NCBI GenBank assembly: GCA_905116865.2
Contig: CAJHNH020008455.1
Coordinates: 1,763,580 to 1,827,579 of the forward strand
Source: Candidula unifasciata
Taxonomy: Eukaryota > Mollusca > Gastropoda > Stylommatophora > Geomitridae
Length of the DNA: 64,000 nucleotides
Direction: 5' to 3'
The notes below the pieces were generated by a model, which was given only the letters and a program-made list of their open reading frames with translations, was not told where the DNA came from and did no database searches. The position numbers and the translations under genes are program-made. Positions 20,128 through 31,003 of the stretch are shown here, piece by piece; the stretch's first letter is position 1, and every line of letters starts with the position of its first letter.

Positions 20128-21366
20128 GAAAGGATGCCATTCCAGTAAAAGAAAGGATGCCATTCCAGTAAAAGAAAGGATACCATTCCAGTAAAAGAAA
20201 GGATACCATTCCAGGAAAAGAAAGGATACCATTCCAGTAAAAGAAAGGATACCATTCCAGTAAAAGAAAGGATACCATTCCAGGAAAAGAAAGGATACCA
20301 TTCCAGTAAAAGAAAGGATACCATTCCAGTAAAAGAAAGGATACCATTCCAGTAAAAGAAAGGATACCATTCCAGTAAAAGAAAGGATACCATTCCAGGA
20401 AAAGAAAGGATACCATTCCAGTAAAAGAAAGGATGCCATTCCAGGAAAAGAAAGGATACCATTCCAGTAAAAGAAAGGATACCATTCCAGTAAAAGAAAG
20501 GATACCATTCCAGTAAAAGAAAGGATGCCATCCCAGTAAAAGAAAGGATACCATTCCAGTAAAAGAAAGGATACCATTCCAGTAAAAGAAAAGATGCCAT
20601 TCCAGTAAAAGAAAGGATACCATTCCAGTAAAAGAAAGGATACCATTCCAGTAAAAGAAAGGATACCATTCCAGTAAAAGAAAGGATACCATTCCAGTAA
20701 AAGAAAGGATGTCATTCCAGTAAAAGAATGGATGTCATTCCAGTAAAAGAATGGATGTCATTCCAGTAAAAGAAAGGATACCATTCCAGTAAAAGAATGG
20801 ATGTCATTCCAGTAAAAGAAAAGATGCCATTCCAGTAAAAGAAAAGATGTCATTCCAGTAAAAGAAAAGATGCCATTCCAGTAAAAGAAAAGATGCCATT
20901 CCAGTAAAAGAAAGGATGCCATTCCAGTAAAAGAAAAGATGCCATTCCAGTAAAAGAAAGGATACCATTCCAGTAAAAGAAAGGATGCCATTCCAGTAAA
21001 AGAATGGATGTCATTCCAGTAAAAGAATGGATGTCATTCCAGTAAAAGAAAGGATACCATTCCAGTAAAAGAATGGATGTCATTCCAGTAAAAGAAAAGA
21101 TGCCATTCCAGTAAAAGAATGGATGTCATTCCAGTAAAAGAAAAGATGCCATTCCAGTAAAAGAATGGATGCCATTCCAGTAAAAGAAAGGATGTCATTC
21201 CAGTAAAAGAAAGGATGTCATTCCAGTAAAAGAAAAGATGCCATTCCAGTAAAAGAAAGGATGCCATTTCAGTAAAAGAAAGGATGCCATTCCAGTAAAA
21301 GAAAAGATGCCATTCCAGTAAAAGAAAGGATGCCATTTTAGTTAAAGAAAAGATGCTATTACAGGC
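20128..21366. repeat. 23-bp minisatellite, about 54 units
   Basis: The unit is GGATACCATTCCAGTAAAAG AAA with subtypes (GATACC, GATGCC, AATGGATGTC, AAAAGATGCC; GTAAAAG or GGAAAAG). Subtypes are segregated: GATACC dominates to the left, GATGTC/AAAAGATGCC to the right. The 3' end degenerates into GATGCTATTACAGGCAAAAG and abuts a LINE tail. It lies in the intron before exon i. Confidence 0.93.
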
Positions 21367-21545
21367 AAAAGAAGGGTGTCCAAGAGAAATGCTAAGGTGA
21401 ATGTTGAAGCCAAAGGCGCTGGACTGGATTCTATTTGTGATATAGAAGTGATTGCACAGAATAGAATGATATGGAGGAATAAACTGCAAGCCCCGTGTGT
21501 GACATATCAACATAAAATGGCGCAGCAGGACAAAAAATTAATTGT
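21367..21545 (+). mobile_element. LINE 3'-tail fragment (family E) abutting exon i
   Basis: The plus frame reads DIEVIAQNRMIWRNKLQAPC, matching DIKVIAQDRREWRNRLQAIC at 59440-59510. It ends about 15 nt before the exon i acceptor, leaving almost no original intron there. Confidence 0.62.
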
Positions 21546-21560
21546 TTTTATCATTAACAG

Positions 21561-21722
21561 CCGCGTGTGGTTGTGGATATGTCTGCTGGGTGTACAGATA
21601 CCATACAAAATTGCTACAAACTGCTGCTTTGCTGGAACATCTCTGTTGATCAACAATTCTGTTCGCCAGGAGTTGGCTGGTCAGGTGAATGGTTTGGCCA
21701 TGATGACTACAGCAATAGGCAG
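21561..21722 (+). CDS. Gene 1 exon i: TM10-TM11
   Basis: The 162-nt exon follows ttatcattaacag and ends GGCAG|gtgaga, phase 2 in and 2 out. It encodes RVWLWICLLGVQIPYKIATN (TM10) and the ensuing TSLLINNSV, then GQVNGLAMMTTAIGR. The phrase INNSV...L.G.VNGL.....AIGR is diagnostic of the TM10-TM11 region in ZIF1-like transporters. Immediately upstream is a degraded LINE tail and a 23-bp minisatellite. Immediately downstream is a 57-bp array seeded from this exon's own end. Confidence 0.93.
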
Positions 21723-23105
21723 GTGAGATGTCATAGTATCTTGTTATTAGTGGCTTGGTAAACAACACAGAGATGAGATGTCATAGTATCTTATTATTAG
21801 TGGCTTGGTAAACAACACAGAGATGAGATGTCATAGTATTTTATTAGTGGCTTGGTAAACAACAGAAAGGTGAGATGTCATAGTATCTTGTTCTTAGTGG
21901 CTTGGTAAACAACACAGAAATGAGATGTCATAGTATCTTGTTATTAGTGGCTTGGTAAACAACAGAGAGATGAGATGTCATAGTATCTTGTTATTAGTGG
22001 CTTGGTAAACAACAGAGAGATGAGATGTCATAGTATCTTGTTATTAGTGGCTTGGTAAACAACAGAGAGATGAGATGTCATAGTATCTTGTTATTAGTGG
22101 CTTGGTAAACAACACAGAGATGAGATGTCATAGTATCTTGTTATTAGTGGCTTGGTAAACAACACAGAGATGAGATGTCATAGTATCTTATCAGTGGCTT
22201 GGTAAACAACAGAGAGATGAGATGTCATAGTATCTTGTTATTAGTGGCTTGGTAAACAACAGAGAGATGAGATGTCATAGTATCTTGTTATTAGTGGCTT
22301 GGTAAACAACACAGAGATGAGATGTCATAGTATCTTGTTATTAGTGGCTTGGTAAACAACACTGAGATGAGATGTCATAGTATCTTATCAGTGGCTTGGT
22401 AAACAACAGAGAGATGAGATGTCATAGTATCTTGTTATTAGTGGCTTGGTAAACAACAGAGAGATGAGATGTCATAGTATCTTGTTATTAGTGGCTTGGT
22501 GAACACAGCAATAGGAAGGTGATATGTCACAGTATCTTGTTATTAGTGGCTTTGTAAACACGCAATAGGAAGGTGATATGTCACAGTATCTTGTTGTTAG
22601 TGGCTTGGTGAACACAGCAATAGGAAGGTGATATGTCACAGTATTTTGTTGTTAGTTTGTTTGGTGAACACAGCAATAGGAAGGTGATATGTCACAGTAT
22701 CTCGTTATTAGTGGCATGGTGAACACAGCAATAGGAAGGTGATATGTCACAGTATCTTGTAATTAGTGGCTTGGTAAACACAGCAAAAGGAAGGTGATAT
22801 GTCACAGTATCTTGTTATTAATGGCTTGGTGAACACAGCAATAGGAAGGTGATATGTCACAGTATCTTGTTGTTAGTGGCTTGGTAAACACAGCAATAGG
22901 GAGATGAGATGTCACAGTATCTTGTTATTAGTGACATATTAAACACAACACTAGAGAGATGAGATGTCACAGTATCTTGTTATTAGTCGCTTGGTAAACA
23001 CAGCAGTAGGGAGATGAGATGTCACAATATTTTGTTATTAGTCGCGTGGTAAACACAGCATTAGGAAGATGAGATGTCACAGTATCTTGTTATTAGTGGC
23101 ATTAC
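21703..23105 (+). repeat. 57-bp minisatellite seeded at the exon i splice donor
   Basis: The unit is ACAGCAATAGGAAGGTGATATGTCACAG...TTATTAGTGGCTTGGT. Its first 25 nt are the end of exon i plus donor (ACAGCAATAGGCAG|GTGAGATGTCA) with two changes. About 25 units. The first half is homogenised to a variant AACAACACAGAGATGAGATGTC; the second half (22500 on) retains ACAGCAATAGGAAGGTGATATG. Confidence 0.9.
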
Positions 23106-23109
23106 AGAA

Positions 23110-23905
23110 ATATGAGCAGGGGCATTGTTATATTTCAGATGCAGATTTCAAATGCAGGGTCATGCCATTTCATAGGGCAGTGTTCACTCACAGAATCAAG
23201 GAGGCATTACAGGATTGTTTCTCACAGATCTGATATAACAACTGAATTTTTTGTGAAACAACATTCCATTACTTTTACAAAAAATGCATAGCAGAGGTGC
23301 TATGGCCACTGGCAATGAGACTGGTATAAAGTGTTCGCAATTAGAAGGTCACTACTTTGAAGAATATAAAATGCTCTAACCAATATGTCTTTTAGTTTTG
23401 TGATGGAGCTTAACCTTCTTGCCTTGAGAAAGCCGTTATCTTAGTTTGTATGCGTTCTGGTTGACATGATGTCTTTGGACAGTGCCCAGTATGACAGCTT
23501 TGGTACTAGCTGTGAGTGCATATAGTGCATATTTGTGTAGACTTGTGGGTATGATTATTTTTACCCAAAAAAGTAATTTGTAGATAGTTTTGGGGCTGAA
23601 AGAAAAATAGATTTCTAAAAATTGCATATTATTGCTGTTTATAGCACTGTGACAAAAATCCACTTCTAGAAGGTCAAAAGGAAGAAAATCGGCTAATATT
23701 TTGCTGCGTTTGTATTTAGTAATTACTTCCCTTCAAATAATATATCAGTTGACTATTAAATATGCAGTGGTACTTTGGTATAAGTTTAGCTTGGTGTACA
23801 TCCTGTTTAGAGGCTAGAACTCTTGCTTGGTATATGACCTTTGTTTAAAGTACCAACTTGTATTTTTTTTTTTAAGTGTCATTCTGATAATTTATGTATT
23901 TCCAT
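23110..23905. other. Intron before exon j, nothing recognised
   Basis: AT-rich, apparently single-copy sequence without recognisable coding potential or repeat membership. Confidence 0.4.
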
Positions 23906-23911
23906 CTCCAG

Positions 23912-24086
23912 GACTGTGGCTCCATTGCTAGCAGGACTTTTGTTTTCATGGACGGTAACTTATGGTGAAGACATCGGCCCACCCTTGGACATTAGTTTCC
24001 CATTCTTTATCACAGGTGTTCTGTTTTTTATCACAATATTTGAGTGCCTGCATTTAAACCCTAGACTGGATAGGCAGAAGAAGTAA
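23912..24086 (+). CDS. Gene 1 exon j: TM11-TM12 and stop codon
   Basis: The 175-nt terminal exon follows tttccatctccag. It encodes RTVAPLLAGLLFSW (continuing the conserved AIGR.VAP...G motif), a short loop, then FPFFITGVLFFITIFECLHL (TM12) and a basic C-terminal tail ending RLDRQKK before TAA at 24084-24086. The tail is short, as usual for the family. Confidence 0.92.
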
Positions 24087-24238
24087 CAGTTAAGTTAGAC
24101 ATAGCAGGGTATATTATTACACTACTGAACTCATTCAAACTGAGGTTAACATATTCTGCCTGATAAGCTATTTTCCCTGTATCAAGCAGTGCTAGGTGTG
24201 TTAAATTATTTCTTACATTTGGTCCATACATGCTTACA

Positions 24239-24244
24239 AATAAA
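24239..24244 (+). promoter_or_regulatory. Possible poly(A) signal of gene 1
   Basis: AATAAA lies 153 nt after the stop codon, the first canonical hexamer downstream. A truncated REP-C copy begins shortly after (24290), so the native 3' UTR probably ends between the two. Position fits, but there is no direct evidence of use. Confidence 0.5.
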
Positions 24245-24289
24245 TCTGGCTACATATTTTGAAATGCAGAACAATTTTTTTTTCTTTAA

Positions 24290-24445
24290 CTTATTCTTCT
24301 TTTTCTTAGGAATTGCTGGGTGTAAACTCCAGTGGACAATTTTGGTTGTTTATCCATTTTCCACTTTGGTCTTATTCCAGAACTTAGATTTTGCACGCAC
24401 ATTCATTTTTCTTTTCTAGCTTATTTGTATGCCTCCCTTGTGGTA
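24290..24445 (-). repeat. REP-C copy, truncated
   Basis: TTCTTCTTTTTCTTAGGAAT, TGTAAACTCCAGTGGACAAT, TTGGTTGTTTATCCATTTTC and TTCCAGAACTTAGATTTTGC show the family in reverse orientation with many changes. Confidence 0.6.
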
Positions 24446-24859
24446 TGCTTCCATTCAACTCTTTTATCTGCAGTTTTTGTCTTTCTTTTTGAGGTTAAAG
24501 GCAAAGTAGAGGTAAGGTGGTGAGGTTAAGTTTTTTTTGGGGTGGGGGTGGGGGGCGGGGGAGGGGGGGGTTGGTGGAGCGATTTGTAAACATTTTGGTG
24601 CTAACTCAGTGGTATTTTTGAAAAATTATATTTTGTAATTTACAATTTTAGTAAATTTATTCAAAGAAAGGTAGCATTTACATTCTTTTTATACATGGGC
24701 GTTAGAAAAATTAGGACAAGGAAGCATGCAGTGATTGGCATGTGGTAATAGATTGGAGATGATAAAATTCACACCATTCTAATGTTGTATAAATAAGTTC
24801 TAATGTTTTTTGTGTGGCTTAGAGGTTAGCAAATGCAGTTAACAGTTTCATGATCCTCG

Positions 24860-25036
24860 AGTAGTGTGGTTAATTTCCAGCGGTGGGCCTTTACTTCCTA
24901 GGACTATACCTGGTACCAATTCAAGGCTGGAAGCCAAGGCCATTTTTGAAAAAAATCTGGCTCTTGTCAGAGACCGAACCCCTGACCTTCCATTCCGCAG
25001 CCGAGTGTCTAGCCGCTTGACCATGGCAGCTCCCAA
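24860..25036 (-). repeat. SINE-A copy (tRNA-derived)
   Basis: On the minus strand the head reads GGGAGCTGCCATGGTCAAGCGGCTAGACACTC (A-box like), then GGAAGGTCAGGGGTTCGGTC (B-box like), followed by the body with GGTACCAGGTATAGTCC. The 3' end is truncated. Confidence 0.7.
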
Positions 25037-25545
25037 GTTCATATATAGTGATTTTATTTTCAGTCAAGTGGTAAAAAAAACCACAAGAAAAATCTGAACC
25101 TGCACTGTTCATGGTAACTGCACTAGCTTTACCACCTGAAATCTTCAGATTCCCTTTAACTAATAAATTTGTAAATAAACACAGACAGTAAAATTGGCTT
25201 CTGCCACAAAGGGGTTATGAGCACAGTGTTTTAATTCTGATATACCTGGTTCAGTTCGGCTGTATATGATGTGGTGGCAGACCCATTTGCATTGACTCCA
25301 ACAACAGCATGATACTTGTTATCTGTATCGATAAACCCGGCACACCAGTCTGACCCCATTCTCTTGCTCCATCCTCTGATGCAGCGGCCATCTCAGTGTC
25401 TCCATGCTCAGCATAGCCAGCAGGAATTGAAGTTTGAGCATGGATCATTTATAGACAGCAGCAGACTGCTGATCACACAATTGCCTGGTAAAACTCCCCA
25501 AAATGGCTGTCATATGCAGGGATTGGTTTCTGGTGTCCTGTAAAG

Positions 25546-25941
25546 CAGTGGTCTCCAAACCTTTTTTTTTTTTGTCAGGCCAGGCCCCCTTGAGATTATG
25601 GCAAGACTTCCACGCACCCAACCGTAAACATATCGCAAGGAAACAACCCCCCCCCCCCCTCCCTCCCACGCGCTCCTTAGACATAATAAAATAAAAAAAG
25701 ACATTAAAAAGAGGACAGTAGATTCTGCAAAAAAAGAGCAACAGAAAGTATGGAGACATGTTTTGGTCAGAATGTGTTCTTAATGTCTGTAATTAAATGC
25801 CTGTGTTATCAAATGAGTTAGATAAAATAATCTAACAGATTATTACAAATACAAATGCACTTAATTGCTTGACGCCACACCCCCCCCCCCCCCCCACCCC
25901 ACCCCCACCCCCACCCCTCTTCCCAAGGTCGGAGACCCCTT
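25546..25941. mobile_element. hAT-like non-autonomous element, 396 bp
   Basis: The ends are CAGTGGTCTCCAAACC and GGAGACCCCTT, an inverted match over 8 of 11 nt with CAGTGGTCTCC. They are flanked by CTGTAAAG (25538-25545) and CTGTAAAT (25942-25949), an 8-bp target duplication with one change. The interior is mostly C-tracts and AT-rich sequence. No transposase. Confidence 0.65.
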
Positions 25942-26039
25942 CTGTAAATGATATGTAACTAGCTAATTACAAAATCATCAGTCCGCTGGCTTAAGAATCA
26001 GCTGTACAAACATGCCTTGATTGTAACTGACTCACAGGG

Positions 26040-26455
26040 CATGTTGAAAGGTGGAGACAGGCGTGCAGAGTGGCAAGCATCACTTCAGAGGTTCCAGGTA
26101 GTTGGCATCCTTTTCTCCAGGTGATGCCAGTGTGTTGGGAAATGAGCAGGCAGATAGACTGGCCGGCTCTGTAGCACTTGGTGGTAAACTGATGTATGAC
26201 AAGCTAGATATTGTGAGGGCCCTTTTGGAACGAGTGAACAGTGCGAATGCGCAGATAAATCACGATAGCCTGAGAAGAATGGCGCTGCGAGGAGTTACCA
26301 GAGGATGTGGACAACGCTCAACACTCAGGGGAAGGATGAGACCGGCTACTGGTGCCATCGGAATTGGAACTCTTCTCTGATGTTGAAAATGGGGACGGAG
26401 CACTTATGGGAGTGACCCGAGTATTGTGATGTCGAGGCTTAATTCAACATTCAAC
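26040..26455 (+). mobile_element. RNH fragment
   Basis: The plus frame reads SVLGNEQADRLAGSVALGGK, LMYDKLDIVRALLERVNSAN and GATGAIGIGTLL-type sequence. It shares its upstream GGTGGAGACAGGCGTGCAGA with the copy at 30140. Confidence 0.7.
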
Positions 26456-26794
26456 AAATTCATCGGTCCCAGGTATAATCTTGTCACTGAATGCCGTTGA
26501 CATTTGTGACATTTTTTTTAATAAGTGGAAAGGCCAGTAGATTTATTACAGTATCTTTATTGTAAAAATGTAGGTTGTGGAGTGAAAAAATTTCCCGTTG
26601 AACACCTTTACTGTTCGCTGTCTGGTCTTTATTTTTATTTGTTACATTTGTTTTAGATTATAATTTTTTATCTTGTTTACATCATTATCATTACTGTTTT
26701 TAACATTATTATTAGATTTTTTTTTACCTTAATATTATAGTTTTATTTTTTTTAAACACATTTTAACAAGGATCTTTTTGACTCCAGTGGCATA

Positions 26795-27030
26795 ACTATC
26801 AGGGATTTAAAGCCAGATTCATTTGTGTGTAGACCAGTTGACACTCGATGAGTGATGTTGTCAATGTCCCACTGACTGCTTGACATCCAAGGAATCTACC
26901 CGGTACCCATTTTAGGCTGGGTCGACCCGTAAGCCAGTCATTTTGTGAAGAAAAAAAAATACGACTATTCAGATTCATACCTAAGACCTCTGGCTGGCAG
27001 GCAAGCATCTAGCCAAAGCTGCAAGTAGAT
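26795..27030 (-). repeat. SINE-A copy, diverged
   Basis: Minus-strand head GCTTTGGCTAGATGCTTGCC, then GGTCTTAGGTATGAATC. The body has GGGTCGACCC and TGGGTACCGGGTAGATTCC. Older than other copies judging by changes. Confidence 0.6.
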
Positions 27031-27272
27031 TTAGAACAGTGTCTTGATTGTAAAATGTAGGCTGTGGTGTTTGAACGTTTGTTGTTGAACATCCTGGCTG
27101 TTTGTTATCTGGTCTTTCAAGTATGTCAAATATATATCTTTTATTTATGTATACATATACTGCTGAAAGTGTGTCAGTGTTTCATTTATTTTTAGTTAGT
27201 TTGTCCAATGAGTGGGACTCATATCAATTGGTGTTCAGTAGATTTATTGTCTTCAGCCGTTCAAAGCTGTGT

Positions 27273-27515
27273 TAACACTGCGCCACTGACACTGTGACAC
27301 TGACAATGCAACACTCACACTGCGACACTGACAATGCAACACCCACACTGCAACACTGACACTGCAACACTGACACTGTGACACTGACAATGCAACACTC
27401 ACACTGCGACACTGACACTGCGACACTGACACTGCGACACTGACACTGCAACACTGACACTGTGACACTGAAACACTGACACACTCACACTGTGACACTG
27501 ACACTGTGATGTTTA
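27273..27515. repeat. 12-bp tandem repeat
   Basis: CACTGACACTGCGACACTGA with variants (GCAACA, GTGACA, CACTCA), about 20 units. Confidence 0.88.
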
Positions 27516-27580
27516 CATATACTGTTGCACTGAGTTTACACTATAAAATTGTTATTTACTAATTAGAAAGGGGGGGGGGG

Positions 27581-27985
27581 GCGGTGCGTGGTCTTGAGGC
27601 ATGGTGTTTGCCTTGAGTGCTGGAGGTTTAGGGTTCAATCCCTGTTATCGGCTGGGATTTTTTATCATGGACTTCAACTTCTAGTAATTTTCTAGTAATT
27701 TTTCCTGGTCACTGGGTAAGATCGGACACCCGTGTGCATTGGTGTGCAAGTAAAAAAAAATCCTTTGGCAGTTGGAAATCGAAAAGAGTAGCCTAACGGC
27801 ATTGCCCGGGCAAAATTTGGAGTTAAAAATCTACCCAAAGTATTTCAGGATCCTCGATGTTGCTACAGAGTCTGTACACTGTGCTGAGCTTCTTCGGACT
27901 CAGACTTTAGTTAGGAGAAGAACAGTGCACTAATGAGTTACTACCCCTGTGACATGATGTTGATCCGTTCTTCAAACAAACAAAT
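27581..27985 (+). repeat. SINE-B copy (tRNA-derived)
   Basis: Head GTGGTCTTGAGGCATGGTGT TTGCCTTGAGTGCTGGAGGTTTAGGGTTCAATCCC has A- and B-box like blocks. The body shares CCTTTGGCAGTTGGAAATCG, AAGAGTAGCCTAACGGC and CCCGGGCAAAATTTGGAGTT with copies at 38434 and 41122. It ends CATGATGTTGATCCGTTCTT. Confidence 0.78.
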
Positions 27986-28017
27986 TCTGAGTGCAGTTTA
28001 CATCAACATTTGCGGTG

Positions 28018-28185
28018 ACATGTAAATTGACATTTATACTGTAATACTGACTTTTATACTGTAATACTGACATTTATACTGTAATACTGACATTTATACT
28101 ATAATACTGACATTTATACTGTAATACTGACATTTATACTGTAATACTGACATTTATACTGTAATACTGACATTTACACTGATGT
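28018..28185. repeat. 20-bp tandem repeat, 8 units
   Basis: ACATTTATACTGTAATACTG repeated with very few changes, which suggests recent expansion. Confidence 0.92.
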
Positions 28186-28390
28186 TTTCACTATGACACT
28201 TATGTTGTAATATTTATAATGTTTTTAAAGGGCATTATATCACTTTTTCAGTAAAGTGACTGAATTGTCTATAGCAGTATAAAACAATGAGTAGTAGTGA
28301 AGATATGTATACTACTGACCTTCTAATGTAACACATTTCTTATATTCCTTGAGATCAGTCCTTTTACCTGCCATTATTCATTAATTATTT

Positions 28391-28414
28391 GGGGGGGGGG
28401 GGGGGGGGGGGGGG
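28391..28414. repeat. Poly-G tract (24)
   Basis: Uninterrupted run of 24 G, one of more than a dozen long G/C homopolymers in the window. Confidence 0.95.
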
Positions 28415-28479
28415 CATGTTTGAAATATCTTAATTTTTTTTCTGTCAACAAAATTATTTTTTTATAGTTTGTACAATTG

Positions 28480-28690
28480 ACTGTTTTTATTGTCATATTT
28501 TGCCATTCTTGATGCTTGTAATGGTTTACTGTTTTCAGTGTCATATTTTGCCATTCTTGATACTTATGTAATTTACCAATTTCAGTGTCATATTTTGCCA
28601 TTCTTGATACTTATGTAATTGACCATTTTCATTGTCATGTTTTACCATTCGTGGTATTTGTATAATTTACCAAATTTCACTGACATGTTT
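28480..28690. repeat. About 57-bp tandem repeat, 4 units
   Basis: TGTCATATTTTGCCATTCTTGATACTTATGTAATTTACCA-type units; the last is diverged (TGTCATGTTTTACCATTCGTGG). Confidence 0.8.
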
Positions 28691-28794
28691 TACCAAACCG
28701 AAGTTAACAAGGTAGTTGTTCGTATATTTCTTGAAAGGCAGTCACAAACCACCTGTTGCTTGGAGCTAAAAGAGCTAATCAGCAGTGTAAAAAA

Positions 28795-28992
28795 CCTTTC
28801 ATGTAAATGGTTTCAGTTCATGTAAATGGTTTCAGTTCATGTAAATGGTTTCAGTTCATATAAAGGGTTTCTGTTCATGTAAATGGTTTCTGTTCATGTA
28901 AATGGTTTCAGTTCATGTAAATGGTTTCTGTTCATGTAAATGGTTTCTGTTCATGTAAATGGTTTCAGTTCATATAAAGGGTTTCAGTTTAC
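28795..28992. repeat. 19-bp tandem repeat, 10 units
   Basis: TTCATGTAAATGGTTTCAG with alternation of CAG and CTG endings and two ATATAAAGGG variants. Confidence 0.9.
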
Positions 28993-29364
28993 AACTATTT
29001 GTACTGCAGACACAAATGGATTTTATTTTGTGAATATGTCATAATGCACTACCGGTGATTCATAAACATCTATTGTTTTGTATATCATTTTACATTTTTA
29101 CAAAACAAAACTATCCCCTTCCCTGCCCCCCAGTATTTACAAGTGTAAAAATATTTGTCTTTCTGAAAGAGAAGTAGTGGTAATTGAATATATATATTCC
29201 TTGTTAACTGTGGATGGCACACATATTGCCACTGTATGTTTTGCTATATTCCTCCCCCCCCCCCCCCCCCGCATATTTGCTTGTACACCATCATGTTATA
29301 TTTAATGTTTGTTTATGCTTCATTTTTGTAAGCAGCTCTTGGGGTTTGTTTGCCTGCAGCCAGC

Positions 29365-29650
29365 TACTACTTGTGGAGGCGGCGTCTGTGGCTTAAGCAT
29401 TGCGAGTCCAAATTGTAATTCAAACGTACTGCGATCGAAACCCACTGCTGGCTGTGTGGATTTTTGTCATGATACAGGGCGGCGCAGGTTGACACAGCCT
29501 AAAGTGGGTACCAGGATGTGTGTTCTGGGGAAATAAGGACGGCCGGCGTTATGATGACCACATTACCCACCTAGTGCTGATTGGTCTGTAAAAATATGGC
29601 TGCTCTTCCCATGTGCCCGATGCACTTAAGGCATGAAAAGGGATCTCTAT
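29365..29650 (+). repeat. SINE-A copy
   Basis: ACTGCGATCGAAACCCACTG, CGCAGGTTGACACAGCCTAA, GGTACCAGGATGTGTGTTCT and CGGCCGGCGTTATGATGACC follow the family order, ending CTTAAGGCATGAAAAGGGAT. Confidence 0.7.
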
Positions 29651-29724
29651 TTTCTTTGCTTACTACTTGTGTGGGTGCCATCAGGATTTTTCTCTTTGTT
29701 GATTCAGTGTTAAATCAAACGATT

Positions 29725-29905
29725 TGCCCAGTTAGAAAGAATGCCTTACGATGCCATACAGTACAAGGCGTACACTAAAAGAGGAGAAAGACTTGCAGCA
29801 CAAAGTAGACCATGAACAAGATGGAAGGATACCATCAGAGAAACTCTACAGCATGACGTTTGTATGGTGGAGGCGGTCAAAAGGGCAAGCACCAGAAATG
29901 TATCT
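29725..29905 (+). mobile_element. LINE C-terminal fragment
   Basis: The plus frame reads YDAIQYKAYTKRGERLAAQS RP then TRWKDTIRETLQHDVCMVEA VKRAST, matching the R.R.RW.DTI...L tail of LINE ORFs. Confidence 0.6.
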
Positions 29906-30139
29906 CCCCCCCCCCCCCCCTTGACGTCTGCAGTGGTACAGTAAATCAGTAGCATGTCTTTTGCAGACCCTTGCTTAAATAACAACCCTCTGAAAAACTT
30001 CTCGATCACAAGCAAGATGTCCCGCATCCCATACACCCATCTGGAAATCATTTACCGCATCCTGCAACATGCAACCATCTGTTATGGTTTCTTAACAAGT
30101 TTTGCAGAGGGTAGTTTGCCATTGCTTTTCTTCTGGGCA

Positions 30140-30340
30140 GTGAGAGGTGGAGACAGGCATGCTCTGTGCAGAGTGACAAGCATCACTTAAAGGTCCTGGG
30201 TAGTTAGCATCCTTTGGATATTTTTTCCAGGTCGTGCTGGCGTGCGGGCAGATAGACTGGCCGGTTCTGCACCACTTGGTGGTGAACTGATGTATGACAT
30301 GCTGGATGTTGTGAGTTCCCTTTGGGAACCATGGCTTGCA
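30140..30340 (+). mobile_element. RNH fragment
   Basis: The plus frame reads AGVRADRLAGSAPLGGELMY DMLDVV. The GNE of the motif is deleted. Upstream sequence is colinear with 26040-26100. Confidence 0.65.
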
Positions 30341-30691
30341 GTGGTACAAGCAAGGTTAAAAAAAAGTGATTCAGCATTGTAAAATAGGTACCAAATAGAT
30401 TTAGACCTCTCATAAGGCAAGACTTAAAGAAATCACTATCATTCTCCTTTGTGGATCCTGCCTTTATTCCTTTGACCATGTGGATTCCAGTGCACAGACA
30501 TGTTATTAGGGTTCTTAATGTGTCCCCCTATCCAAAGCTAGCATCTTTTCCTCAACTCTTGACTGGAATTTTAGTTCTCTCCTAAAGTTCCACATTAAAG
30601 ATCACCCGAGAAGCCGAAAAACTGACACGTCCAGTTTCCTGTCAATGTCACCTTTCCAACTTGCCTATCATGACCTGTTTACAAGATGTAT

Positions 30692-30920
30692 AGTTTTAAA
30701 TGTGTGTTTTTAAATATCAGTGTGTTCACAAAAGGTGTGGAATTTATTTATTCACAGCAAATTGTTCAAGAATTATGGAGGAATTTGAAGAAAAAGCAAT
30801 CGACAACATTAAAGACACTCTAAAAATTCACGGAATGACAATAGCCAACTTCACTGGATCGCAAATTATTCCTCCCCACGACGCTCAACGGCAGAAGTGG
30901 TTTATGATGATGATGATAGT
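30692..30920 (+). mobile_element. Inserted LINE tail fragment
   Basis: The plus frame reads IDNIKDTLKIHGMTIANFTG and DAQRQKWF before an ATG/GATGATG run. The NIK..L..HG......DR..W pattern is typical of LINE C-termini. Weak, but it interrupts REP-G cleanly. Confidence 0.45.
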
Positions 30921-31003
30921 TAATGTAACTGGTAGAGTTTGTGCCTGAGCAAGTATTTATGAGGTCAGGATATGCATAAATTAACTGGCAAAAGCATTTA
31001 GAG

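Larger units (their letters stand above)
1703..24086 (+). other. Gene 1: ZIF1-like major facilitator superfamily transporter, 3' part (10 coding exons)
   Basis: Ten exons splice with GT-AG junctions and matching phases into 628 residues ending in a TAA. The product is a polytopic membrane transporter of the MFS. The motif GWLADRQGRK between TM2 and TM3 is the classical MFS motif A, and the sequence around it, followed by GMIVGPTVGG in TM5, resembles plant ZINC INDUCED FACILITATOR-like proteins (proton-coupled efflux carriers for zinc chelators or organic anions). The animal substrate is unknown. TM1 and the start codon lie left of the window; I find no plausible exon in 1-1702. The protein is longer than the roughly 480 residues usual for plant relatives because of a central loop of about 240 residues. 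What is seen: motifs, helices and phases. What is inferred: family subtype. Substrate cannot be read from the sequence. Confidence 0.88.

Noticed and set aside
20026..21513. Several 77-229 codon minus-strand ORFs rich in Phe, Trp and Leu
   Set aside because: Translations of the 23-bp array; shifting frames all stay open. Not membrane proteins.
28018..28185. CRISPR-like regular array (also at 28795, 54160)
   Set aside because: Units abut without variable spacers; simple tandem repeats in a eukaryotic genome.
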